Shown here one piece after another: positions 1-6,134 of a stretch of 12,741 bases of DNA (position 1 is its first letter; every line of letters begins with the position of its first letter). The translations under genes were made by a program, and so were the position numbers. The stretch covers positions 1 to 12,741 of the forward strand of contig CALFYQ010000255.1 of NCBI GenBank assembly GCA_937952085.1, in the 5' to 3' direction. The stretch is from an uncultured Paracoccaceae bacterium (lineage in GTDB: Bacteria; Pseudomonadota; Alphaproteobacteria; Rhodobacterales; Rhodobacteraceae). A model generated the notes under the pieces. It made no database searches, was not told the DNA's origin, and saw only the letters and a program-made list of their open reading frames with translations.

Positions 1-777
1 GTGCGGAACATCTTCGAGCGCTTCGTGGCGCAGGGGTCGATCACCGCCCTCGTCGGCGTCAACGGCGCCGGCAAGTCCACCATCTTCAAGGCGGTGATGG
101 GCTTCCTGGAGACCGCGTCCGGCGAGGTGCGGATCCTCGGCCTGCCGGTGCGGGAGGCGATCCGGCGGAACCTCGTCGCCTATGTGCCGCAGGCGGAGGA
201 GGTGGACTGGTCCTTCCCCGTCCTCGTCGAGGATGTGGCGATGATGGGCCGCTACGGCCGCATGGGCCTCTTTCGCCGGCCGCGGGCGGAGGACCGGGCG
301 GCTGTGGACTCCGCGCTCGAACGGGTCGGCATGTCGGCGCTCCGCACGCGCCAGATCGGCGAGCTTTCCGGCGGCCAGCGAAAGCGCGTCTTCCTCGCCC
401 GCGCCCTGGCGCAGGACGCGCAGGTGATCCTGCTCGACGAGCCCTTCACCGGCGTCGACGTCGACACCGAGGCGGCGATCGTCGAGCTTCTGAGGGCGCT
501 CCGGGCGGAGGGGCGGGTGATGCTGGTCTCCACCCACAATCTCGGCTCCGTGCCGGAATTCTGCGACCGTGTGGCGCTGGTGAAGGGCGCGATCCTCGCC
601 CATGGGCCGACCGCCGAGGTCTTCACCCACGAGAACCTCGCCCAGGCCTTCGGTGGCACGCTCCGCCGCTTCACCCTCGGCGGCGCGGACCTCCATGACG
701 ACGACGACGAACGCGAGGTGACCGTGCTGACCGACGATGAACGGCCGTTCGTTCTTTACCAGGACGGGAAGCAATGA
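1..777 (+). CDS. sitB: Metal (Mn/Fe) ABC transporter ATP-binding protein, SitB-like, 5'-truncated by window
   Basis: This is the cytoplasmic ATPase of a manganese/iron importer; it powers the two permeases encoded next. Visible ABC motifs (counted from the first codon) are Walker A G19-T27 (GVNGAGKST), Q-loop Q64, signature LSGGQ at 122-126, Walker B ending D146-E147, and switch H179. Walker A normally lies about 35-40 residues from the start, but here it starts at residue 19, and no core strand or typical N-terminus precedes it. The true start therefore probably lies before the window, and the in-frame GTG at base 1 should not be trusted. The C-terminus carries an acidic, His-containing tail (LHDDDDER, about residues 231-238) after the ATPase core. 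The stop overlaps the next ATG (ATGA, 774-777), so translation is probably coupled. Two adjacent ABC-3 permeases fit SitBCD better than ZnuBC, which has one. The metal is inferred from the family; the partner binding protein is not in view. Confidence 0.85.
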   Translation: MRNIFERFVAQGSITALVGVNGAGKSTIFKAVMGFLETASGEVRILGLPVREAIRRNLVAYVPQAEEVDWSFPVLVEDVAMMGRYGRMGLFRRPRAEDRAAVDSALERVGMSALRTRQIGELSGGQRKRVFLARALAQDAQVILLDEPFTGVDVDTEAAIVELLRALRAEGRVMLVSTHNLGSVPEFCDRVALVKGAILAHGPTAEVFTHENLAQAFGGTLRRFTLGGADLHDDDDEREVTVLTDDERPFVLYQDGKQ

Positions 778-1622
778 GCGCCCTCCTGGAGCCCTTCGCC
801 TATGGCTACATGTGGAACGCCATCTGGGTCTCGGGGCTCACCGGCGCGGTCTGCGGGTTTCTCTCCGCCTTCGTGATGCTGAAGGGCTGGTCGCTGATCG
901 GCGACGCGCTCGCGCATTCCATCGTGCCGGGCGTAGCTGTGGCCTGGATGTTCGGCCTGCCGCTCGCGGTCGGGGCCTTCGTGGCGGGCGGGCTGGCGGC
1001 GGGCTCGATGCTCTTCCTCTCCGAGCGCACCGGCCTGAAGCAGGACGCGATCATCGGCGTGATCTTCACCTCCTTCTTCGGGCTCGGGCTCTTTCTCGTC
1101 TCGCTCTTCCCGACCTCGGTGAACGTGCAGACCATCGTGATGGGCAACGTGCTCGCCATCGCCGCGGACGACGCGCGGCAGCTCGCGGTCATCGGCCTCG
1201 TCGCGATGGCGCTTCTCCTCGTCTTCTGGCGAGACATGATGGCGGTCTTCTTCGACGAGGCGCATGCGCGCGCGGTGGGGCTCCGGGCCGGGGCGTTGAA
1301 GGCGCTCTTCTTCACCCTCCTCGCCGCGGCGACGGTGGCGGCGATGCAGACGGTCGGCGCGTTCCTCGTCATCGCGCTCGTCGTCACGCCGGGGGCGACG
1401 GCCTATCTGCTCTCCGACCGGTTTCCGCGACTGATCCTCCTCTCGGTCGGCATCGGCGGCGGCGCCTGCCTTGTCGGAGCCTATCTCAGCTATTTCCTCG
1501 ACGGCTCGACCGGCGGGGTGATTGTCTTGCTGGAGACGCTGATCTTCCTCGCGGCGGCGATCTTCGCGCCTAAGCACGGCAAGCTCGCGGCGCTTCGCCG
1601 CCTCCGGGAGGCGGCGCGGTGA
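774..1622 (+). CDS. sitC: Metal ABC transporter permease, SitC-like (ABC-3 family)
   Basis: This 282-aa inner-membrane protein is one of the two permeases forming the metal channel. It is almost wholly hydrophobic, with about eight predicted membrane segments. It carries the ABC-3 family signature GDALAHSIVPGVA near residues 43-55, and a second conserved block, FDEAHARAVGL, near 160-170, which is the likely ATPase-contact loop. The start is the ATG at 774 inside the previous gene's stop (ATGA), with a purine-rich GGGAAG just upstream. The end overlaps the next gene by GTGA at 1619-1622. Order and length match SitC/YfeC/MntC-type systems. Which metal is carried (Mn2+, Fe2+ or Zn2+) cannot be read from the sequence; manganese or iron is inferred from the paired-permease layout. 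Confidence 0.88.
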   Translation: MSALLEPFAYGYMWNAIWVSGLTGAVCGFLSAFVMLKGWSLIGDALAHSIVPGVAVAWMFGLPLAVGAFVAGGLAAGSMLFLSERTGLKQDAIIGVIFTSFFGLGLFLVSLFPTSVNVQTIVMGNVLAIAADDARQLAVIGLVAMALLLVFWRDMMAVFFDEAHARAVGLRAGALKALFFTLLAAATVAAMQTVGAFLVIALVVTPGATAYLLSDRFPRLILLSVGIGGGACLVGAYLSYFLDGSTGGVIVLLETLIFLAAAIFAPKHGKLAALRRLREAAR

Positions 1623-2464
1623 TCGAGACGGCGCTCCTCCCGTTCCAGCTTCCCTTCATGCGGGATGCGATGCTGATGGCGATGCTGGTCTCCGTGCCGG
1701 CGGCGCTCCTCTCCTGCCTTCTCGTCCTCCGCGGCTGGGCGCTGTTGGGCGATGCGATCTCCCACGCCGTGCTGCCGGGGGTGGTGATCGCCTACATGGT
1801 GGGCGCGCCCCTCGCCGTCGGCGCCTTCATCGCCGGCATGGGCTGCGCGCTTATGGTCGGCTGGCTTGACGCGAATACGCGGGTGAAGCCGGATACGGTG
1901 ATGGGCGTGGTCTTCTCCGGCATGTTCGGCCTCGGCGTGACGCTTTACGCCTGGGTGCGGACCGACGTGCATCTCGACCACATCCTTTTCGGAGACATCC
2001 TTGGCGTCGGCCCGGCCGACCTCCTCGAAGGCGGCGCGATCTGTGCGGTCGCGACCGCCGCGCTCGTCGCCTTCCAGCGGGAATTCATGCTTCAGGCCTT
2101 CGATCCGGCCCATGCCCGCGCGGTGGGCCTGCCCTCCCGGGCGCTCCACTACGCGCTGCTCGCCCTCGTCTCGCTGACCGTCGTGGCGGCGCTGAAGGCG
2201 GTGGGCATCATCCTCGCCGTCGCGCTCCTGGTGACGCCGGGCGCCGTCGCCTTCCTTCTGGTCAGGCGGTTCGGGGCGATGCTGCTCGTCGCGGTCGGCG
2301 TCGCGCTTACGGCCTCGCTGATCGGCGTCTGGCTGTCCTTCATGATCGATTCCGCGCCGGCGCCGACGATCGTCCTCCTCCTCACGCTCGCCTTCGTCGC
2401 CGCCTTTCTCCGCGCGCGGCTCCAGGCCCCGCGCCGCGCTGAGCCACGCCGGGAGGCGGCCTAG
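1619..2464 (+). CDS. sitD: Metal ABC transporter permease, SitD-like (ABC-3 family)
   Basis: This is the second permease of the metal importer (281 aa) and a paralogue of the preceding gene. It shares the signature as GDAISHAVLPGVV (near 43-55) and the loop block FDPAHARAVGL. It also has a motif resembling the SitD-type DxHxxHILFGDILGV stretch, near residues 116-131. About eight hydrophobic segments are followed by a short basic tail rich in Arg and Ala. The start is a GTG overlapping the previous TGA (GTGA, 1619-1622). The stop TAG lies in CTAG at 2461-2464, which also holds the stop of the convergent regulator gene, so no terminator can fit between them. Being last in the block, it is probably the end of the sit operon. 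Confidence 0.88.
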   Translation: MIETALLPFQLPFMRDAMLMAMLVSVPAALLSCLLVLRGWALLGDAISHAVLPGVVIAYMVGAPLAVGAFIAGMGCALMVGWLDANTRVKPDTVMGVVFSGMFGLGVTLYAWVRTDVHLDHILFGDILGVGPADLLEGGAICAVATAALVAFQREFMLQAFDPAHARAVGLPSRALHYALLALVSLTVVAALKAVGIILAVALLVTPGAVAFLLVRRFGAMLLVAVGVALTASLIGVWLSFMIDSAPAPTIVLLLTLAFVAAFLRARLQAPRRAEPRREAA

Positions 2465-3264
2465 ACCAGCAGGCCGAGGCGAACGGCGGACGCCACCGCT
2501 TCGATGACGGTTTGGGCGCCGAGGCGGCGGCGGGCGCTCTCGATCTGGTGGCGCACGGTGCTGACGGACCGGCCGGTCATGAGCGCGATCTCCTCCGGTC
2601 GACGGCCGGCCGCCAGCCCGTCGAGCGCGATCCGCTCGCTCTGCGTGAGCCTGAGATCGGGCGTCGTGTCCGCAAGCCGCAGGGCGCGAACGCCGAGTTC
2701 CCGCGCCGCGAGGCGCAGATACCATTCGTTCCGCGCGAAGACCTCGTCGAAATGTTCGCCGCCGATCTTCGTCTCTCCGGCGACGACCATCACGCCCCGA
2801 AAGCCCGCGCGCAGGCCGACCAGTGGGATCGCTGCGGTATAGCCGACGCTGTTGTCCCGCATGATCTCGATCACCTGCGGGAGCAGAGAGCCGTCGGCCC
2901 GGGGCGACGGGTCGTCGAAATAGGCGCTGGCGCTGAAAGAGGCCTTGGCGGCGAGCGCCGCGCGGAGGATCGGATCTTCGATGTTGAGCTTCGCCTCGCG
3001 GTAGTCGCGCACGGCGTCGTTCAGCGGCCCTTCCCCCATCGCCGGCAGAACGTCCACGCCGTCGGCCGTCGTCTGGAACCGGGCGACCATCGCGCTGTGA
3101 AAGCCCGAGACGAGCGCGGCGTCGAAGAAGTGGAGAAAGGCGGATTCGAGATCCGGCGCTTCTGCGATATGATGCAGCCTGGCCATCTCGCCCTTCAGGG
3201 GGATCGCCGTGCGCCTCCGCGCCGGGCGTCGCGGTCGCGCCTCATACACTACCGTGTCTTTCAT
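2461..3264 (-). CDS. LuxR-family transcriptional regulator (solo-type autoinducer-binding-like domain + GerE HTH)
   Basis: This 267-aa DNA-binding regulator has a C-terminal GerE/LuxR helix-turn-helix over roughly residues 203-260, including LTQSERIALDGLAAG, the recognition part TGRSVSTVRHQIESARRRLG, and a closing helix. The N-terminal part resembles the autoinducer-binding domain. It keeps the D-P pair (IEDPI) and the preceding Tyr, but the positions where the classical TraR/LuxR tryptophans are expected carry other residues, so the ligand may not be an acyl-homoserine lactone. No luxI-type synthase is nearby. The start at 3264 has only a weak upstream ribosome site. An internal ATG at 3186 (MARLHHIAEA) is preceded by AAGGGCGAG, would give a more typical 241 aa, and would remove a basic 26-residue leader. 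The gene is divergent from the enolase-family gene and convergent with sitD. Confidence 0.82.
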   Translation of the reverse strand: MKDTVVYEARPRRPARRRTAIPLKGEMARLHHIAEAPDLESAFLHFFDAALVSGFHSAMVARFQTTADGVDVLPAMGEGPLNDAVRDYREAKLNIEDPILRAALAAKASFSASAYFDDPSPRADGSLLPQVIEIMRDNSVGYTAAIPLVGLRAGFRGVMVVAGETKIGGEHFDEVFARNEWYLRLAARELGVRALRLADTTPDLRLTQSERIALDGLAAGRRPEEIALMTGRSVSTVRHQIESARRRLGAQTVIEAVASAVRLGLLV

Positions 3265-3367
3265 GCTTGAACTACAATCCGCCCACGATTTGCCTATTGC
3301 ATTTAGGCTACATTCGATAAATCACTGCGTCCAGCAAGCAAATAATGGCGTGTCGGATTTTGTATTT

Positions 3368-3380
3368 CTAAACGGTTTAG
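3368..3380. promoter_or_regulatory. Candidate operator: 13-bp dyad (CTAAAC-G-GTTTAG)
   Basis: Six-base perfect arms surround a single central G, inside the AT-rich part of the divergent spacer and 12 bases before the other dyad. The sequence differs from the second dyad, so the two may serve different proteins, or one may be chance. The binding protein is unknown. Confidence 0.3.
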
Positions 3381-3392
3381 TAACGTATTCCA

Positions 3393-3408
3393 AGTTGCGC
3401 TCGCAACT
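3393..3408. promoter_or_regulatory. Candidate operator: 16-bp dyad (AGTTGCG-CT-CGCAACT)
   Basis: Seven-base arms are perfect reverse complements around a 2-base centre. The site lies 45 bases upstream of the enolase-family start and downstream of the AT-rich stretch, where a repressor or activator site for that gene could sit. LuxR-type proteins bind dyads of about 18-20 bp as dimers, so the neighbouring LuxR protein is the natural candidate binder. That link is inference. Confidence 0.4.
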
Positions 3409-3452
3409 GGAGGGCCGTGGCGCGACTGTTCGACTCGGGAGGCGGATCTGGA

Positions 3453-4538
3453 ATGAAGATTGTGCGCGCGGAGGTGATCCCGGTCGTCATCCCCTTCTCC
3501 GATGGCGGCGGGGCCGGCGCCGGGCTGATGCCGAACCAGAAATGGGACCGGCTGGAGATCATCCTCGTCCGGCTGGAGGCGGAGGACGGGACGGTCGGCT
3601 GGGGCGAGGCTTTCGCCTATTCCTGCCGCTCGGCCACGCTGGCGGCGCTCCGCGACATGGTCTTCCCGATGGTGGTCGGCGCCGAGGTGGAGGACATCCC
3701 GGCCTTCACCCGCCTCCTCGAGCGCAAGCTCCACATCCAGGGGCGATTCGGCATCGTTCTCTTCGCGATCTCGGGCGTCGACATCGCGCTCTGGGACATG
3801 GCGGCGAAACAGGCGGGGTTGCGGCTCGCGGACCTTCTCGGCCTGAAGCGGGAGCGGTTCCCAGCCTATGCCAGCATGGTCCGCTATGGCGACCCGGCGA
3901 TGGTGGAGGCGCGGGCGCGGCGGGCCGCGGAGGCCGGCTATCCTTCGATGAAGCTCCATGAGATCGCGCTCCCCTGCATCGAGGCGGGGCGGCGCGGCGC
4001 GCCCTCGGTCAAGCTGACGACGGACGTCAACTGCAACTGGTCCGCCGATGAGGCGCGCCGCCTCCTGCCGGAGATGAAGGCGCACGGCCTCCACTGGGTG
4101 GAGGAGCCGGTCTGGCCGCCGGACGATTGCGGGCAGCTCTCCGCCCTGGAGGCCGAGTTCGGGGTGTCGCTGGCGAGCGGCGAGAACGCCGGCACGGCGC
4201 AGCCCTTCGCCGAGATCGTGAAGGCGGTGACCTTCCCGCAGCCTTCCGTCACCAAGGTCGGCGGCGTCACCGAGTTTCGCGCGGTCCACGCGCTGGCGGC
4301 GGCGGCGGGCAAGGAGACGATGCCCCATTGCCCCTATTTCGGACCCGGCTACTGGGCCTCGGCGCAACTGATGGGCGCGATGGAGGTCGGCATGTTCGAG
4401 TTCCTGGACATCGAGGCGGAGGCCTGGCTCGCGCCCGACATGCCCTTGCCGGAGGGCGGGACGATTCGCCTGCCGTCACGGCCCGGCCTCGGCTTCGAGC
4501 CGGACATGGCGGTGGTGGAGCGGTTCCGCGTCGCGTGA
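3453..4538 (+). CDS. Enolase-superfamily enzyme (mandelate racemase / muconate lactonizing type)
   Basis: This 361-aa cytosolic enzyme belongs to the superfamily that abstracts a proton alpha to a carboxylate of acid sugars or related acids using Mg2+. An N-terminal capping domain (about 1-125) precedes the barrel. Visible active-site elements are K167-x-H169, metal ligands D191 (DVN) and E217 or E218 (VEEP), E244 (GEN), K268-V-G-G, and H292 (MPHCP). Two positions are unusual: the second Lys of the usual K-x-K is His169, and the Asp that normally pairs with the barrel His (QPD) is Ser265 (QPS). The start at 3453 was chosen because the family begins MKI-x-x-x-E and GGGAGG lies 10 bases upstream; an in-frame GTG at 3417 would add 12 Gly/Ser-containing residues. 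The exact substrate cannot be assigned. It is probably controlled by the divergent LuxR gene. Confidence 0.85.
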   Translation: MKIVRAEVIPVVIPFSDGGGAGAGLMPNQKWDRLEIILVRLEAEDGTVGWGEAFAYSCRSATLAALRDMVFPMVVGAEVEDIPAFTRLLERKLHIQGRFGIVLFAISGVDIALWDMAAKQAGLRLADLLGLKRERFPAYASMVRYGDPAMVEARARRAAEAGYPSMKLHEIALPCIEAGRRGAPSVKLTTDVNCNWSADEARRLLPEMKAHGLHWVEEPVWPPDDCGQLSALEAEFGVSLASGENAGTAQPFAEIVKAVTFPQPSVTKVGGVTEFRAVHALAAAAGKETMPHCPYFGPGYWASAQLMGAMEVGMFEFLDIEAEAWLAPDMPLPEGGTIRLPSRPGLGFEPDMAVVERFRVA

Positions 4539-4617
4539 CCGCGTATCAAGGTTGATAGCGCCGTCAATTTTATGATTCTATTGAACTATCCGCGCACCGG
4601 CGTTCCGGCGCCCGATC
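4539..4617. other. Convergent intergenic gap with a small dyad
   Basis: This 79-base gap separates the enolase-family gene from the convergent nitrile hydratase alpha gene. It holds TATCAA-GG-TTGATA at 4544-4557, perfect 6-base arms with a 2-base centre, followed by an AT-rich run. The tiny loop makes it a poor hairpin, so it is not a clear terminator. A weak two-way termination role is possible. Confidence 0.3.
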
Positions 4618-5274
4618 TCAGGCCGGGGCCCGCGCCACGGCGACGCCGATCATCGCGTCCCGGCTGACCGTCTCGGCGAGGCGCGCCTCGTCCCAGCCCT
4701 CGGTCCCCTCGGGGCGCATGGGGAGGACGAGATAGCGGAGATCGGCCGTCGAATCGTGGACCTGAACGGTCACGCCCTCCGGCAGGTCGAGCCCGAATTC
4801 GGAGAGCACCTTTCGGGGCTCCACCACCGCCCGGGTCCGATAGGCGCGCTGCTTGTACCAGTCCGGCGGCAGGCCGAGGAGGTTCCGCGGGTAGCAGGAG
4901 CAGAGCGTGCAGACGATGAGGTTGTGCGTCTCCGGCGTGTTCTCGACGACCATCAGCCGGGTCGGGTCCACCGCCATGCCAAGCTCGGCGCAGGCCGAGC
5001 TTCCGTCGGCGAGGAGCCGCGCCTTGAAGGCGGGGTCGGTCCAGGCGCGGGCGACCTCGGCCGCGCCGAGCGCCGGGCTCCGGGCATCCATCCGCGCCAC
5101 CTGCGCGGCGATCTCCTCCGCCGTCGTCACGCCCTTCTCGACGAGGAGTTCGCGCACCGCGATCTCCATCTTCTGGAAGCGGCTGAGCGGCGCATCCTGG
5201 TCGGGCCGGTAGGGATGGCCCGACGGGCTCATGCCCGAATGCTCGAACTCGTGATCGTGGTGATCATGCGGCAT
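4618..5274 (-). CDS. nthA: Cobalt-type nitrile hydratase alpha subunit (thiocyanate hydrolase gamma-like)
   Basis: This 218-aa catalytic subunit of a nitrile hydratase-family enzyme would hydrate a nitrile to an amide, or hydrolyse thiocyanate. The metal claw is V-C122-T-L-C125-S126-C127; Thr at the second position is the mark of cobalt-type rather than iron-type (CSLCSC) enzymes. Other family blocks are VENTPETHN before the claw, GLPPDWYK after it, RAVVEPRKVLSEFG, and DLRYLVLP near the C-terminus. The N-terminus is rich in His and acidic residues (MPHDHHDHEFEHSG), as in many members. The start at 5274 overlaps the upstream beta-C gene by 11 bases and has GGAG 7 bases before it. A longer in-frame reading upstream would only re-read the beta-C gene. 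Whether the enzyme is a true nitrile hydratase or a thiocyanate hydrolase is open. No cobalt-insertion activator is visible. Confidence 0.87.
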   Translation of the reverse strand: MPHDHHDHEFEHSGMSPSGHPYRPDQDAPLSRFQKMEIAVRELLVEKGVTTAEEIAAQVARMDARSPALGAAEVARAWTDPAFKARLLADGSSACAELGMAVDPTRLMVVENTPETHNLIVCTLCSCYPRNLLGLPPDWYKQRAYRTRAVVEPRKVLSEFGLDLPEGVTVQVHDSTADLRYLVLPMRPEGTEGWDEARLAETVSRDAMIGVAVARAPA

Positions 5275-5563
5275 CGTCGGGCTCCAGCCAGTGCTCGAAG
5301 ATTTCGGCGTCGAGCCGGTCCGCCGGCCGTTCGGCCCGCGCGCCCCAGACTTCCGCCATGGTGAAGCGCACGCGGTAGAGCCGGCGCGGCGGAATCTCCG
5401 GCCAGCCATAGGCCAGCGCCTCCGGGTCGTGGCTCATGCCGAGATCGCGCTCGATCACCCCGCGCTTGCCGCGGAGATAGTAGGGCGTGCGGACGTGGCC
5501 GGGCGGGTTGAAGGCCTTCAGCCGCACCGGGGCGCCGACGGGAAGGGGCGGGGGTTCGCTCAT
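5264..5563 (-). CDS. Nitrile hydratase beta subunit, C-terminal half only (SH3-like domain protein)
   Basis: This 99-aa protein matches the C-terminal SH3-like barrel of the nitrile hydratase beta subunit: VGAPVRLKAFNPPGH at 9-23, HVRTPYYLRGKRG at 23-35, an LYRVRF strand at 62-67, VWG at 72-74, and a terminal EHWLEP at 90-95. Arg25 in the HVRTP block corresponds to the beta arginine that contacts the modified claw cysteines in known Co-type structures (inferred by motif). Full beta subunits are roughly 210-230 aa; the N-terminal half, with the second claw-contacting arginine, is absent here and from the rest of the window. Thiocyanate hydrolase carries the two beta halves as separate subunits, which gives a precedent. 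AGGATC lies 5 bases before the ATG. The gene overlaps the alpha gene by 11 bases, so the two are probably made together. Confidence 0.8.
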   Translation of the reverse strand: MSEPPPLPVGAPVRLKAFNPPGHVRTPYYLRGKRGVIERDLGMSHDPEALAYGWPEIPPRRLYRVRFTMAEVWGARAERPADRLDAEIFEHWLEPDDAA

Positions 5564-5602
5564 GCGCCGATCCTGCGTCCCGCCCCTTCCCCGCGCAAGT
5601 CT

Positions 5603-5926
5603 CTAGCGCAGCACCGAGGAGGCGGTGGGAACCACCCGCTGGCAGCGGATCTCCTCCCGCACCATCAGCGCGCCGACCTGCGGCGAGATCACGTTCTTCC
5701 ACTCCGGGTCCTCGTAGACCGCGGCGTAGAGGCGAACCCGCTCCTCCTCGGATTCGAAGCGGCGGATCCAGATGAAGACGCTCTCGTCGGTCTCGCCGCG
5801 GAAGCTGCCGCCGCAGACCATGCCGCGGGCCGTCTGGAACGGGATGATGACGGTGTCGAACAGCTTCTCCCATTCGTCGGCCTTGCCGGGGCGGATGACG
5901 TATTGGCGGACTTCCAGAAAGGACAT
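5603..5926 (-). CDS. NIPSNAP family protein
   Basis: This 107-aa protein is built like a NIPSNAP/dimeric alpha-beta-barrel protein. It opens with a strand (LEVRQYVIRPGK) and a helix containing EWEKLFDTVIIP, then a GSFRGETDESVFIWIRRFES strand pair and a helix with EERVRLYAAVYEDPEWKN. This is the usual arrangement of the fold, and the length is normal. It has no signal peptide or membrane segment, so it is presumably cytosolic. GAGGGAG sits 7 bases before the ATG. It is the first gene of the minus-strand cluster, 39 bases before beta-C, so co-transcription is likely. Proteins of this fold often bind small organic molecules, but no reaction can be assigned; a link to nitrile or amide turnover rests only on position. 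Confidence 0.75.
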   Translation of the reverse strand: MSFLEVRQYVIRPGKADEWEKLFDTVIIPFQTARGMVCGGSFRGETDESVFIWIRRFESEEERVRLYAAVYEDPEWKNVISPQVGALMVREEIRCQRVVPTASSVLR

Positions 5927-6134
5927 GTCGGGGCTCCCTCGTTCTTGGTGGCGCGACTAGAGCCGCAGGCGCGCCGGCGCGCAAGCCGCCCGCCCGGCGC
6001 GCCGGCGGGGCGGGTAGGATTCGGCGCCGCTTCGCGTTAACGTTTCGGTAGGGACGCGCCTGTGCGGCGCGACCCGGCCGGGCGCGAGGTCGCTGCGCCG
6101 CGGCCTGCCGGTTGTGAGGCTGCGGGGCGGAGCG
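5927..6134. promoter_or_regulatory. Divergent spacer between NIPSNAP cluster and RTX gene, with GC palindromes
   Basis: This spacer of about 208 bases should carry the promoter of the minus-strand nitrile hydratase cluster and that of the plus-strand RTX gene. It contains two perfect GC palindromes: GCGCGCCGGCGCGC at 5969-5982 and CCGGCGCGCCGG at 5994-6005. CGTTAACG lies at 6035-6042 in a slightly less GC-rich patch. No clear -35/-10 pair was found. In DNA this GC-rich, such palindromes can arise by chance. Confidence 0.35.

Larger units (their letters stand above)
3265..3452. promoter_or_regulatory. Divergent control region between regulator and enolase-family gene
   Basis: This 188-base spacer between two divergent genes must carry both promoters. 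Its middle (about 3280-3390) is clearly richer in A and T than the surrounding coding DNA. Two dyads stand out: CTAAAC-G-GTTTAG at 3368-3380, and AGTTGCG-CT-CGCAACT at 3393-3408. GGGAGG at 3437-3442 is a ribosome site for the ATG at 3453. No -35/-10 pair was convincing; TTGCCT at 3290 with TCGATA about 18 bases later is only a weak candidate. Confidence 0.55.

Noticed and set aside
737..1573. 278-aa plus-strand frame over sitC
   Set aside because: It is out of frame with the clear membrane permease and is Arg/His-rich, with no membrane segments.
1490..2725. 411-aa open frame on the minus strand
   Set aside because: Antisense to sitD and out of frame with the regulator; highly charged, low-complexity composition with no domain.
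3303..4367. 354-aa open frame on the minus strand over the enolase-family gene
   Set aside because: The plus-strand frame has a full set of enolase-superfamily motifs; the antisense product is Arg-rich with none.
4544..4557. Terminator at the TATCAA-GG-TTGATA dyad
   Set aside because: A 2-base loop cannot form a stable hairpin, the stem is AT-rich and short, and there is no T-run directly after it.
5275..5409. N-terminal extension of the nitrile hydratase alpha gene to 5409
   Set aside because: The extension re-reads the beta-C gene in another frame and does not look like an alpha N-terminus; the His-rich start at 5274 with GGAG upstream fits the family.
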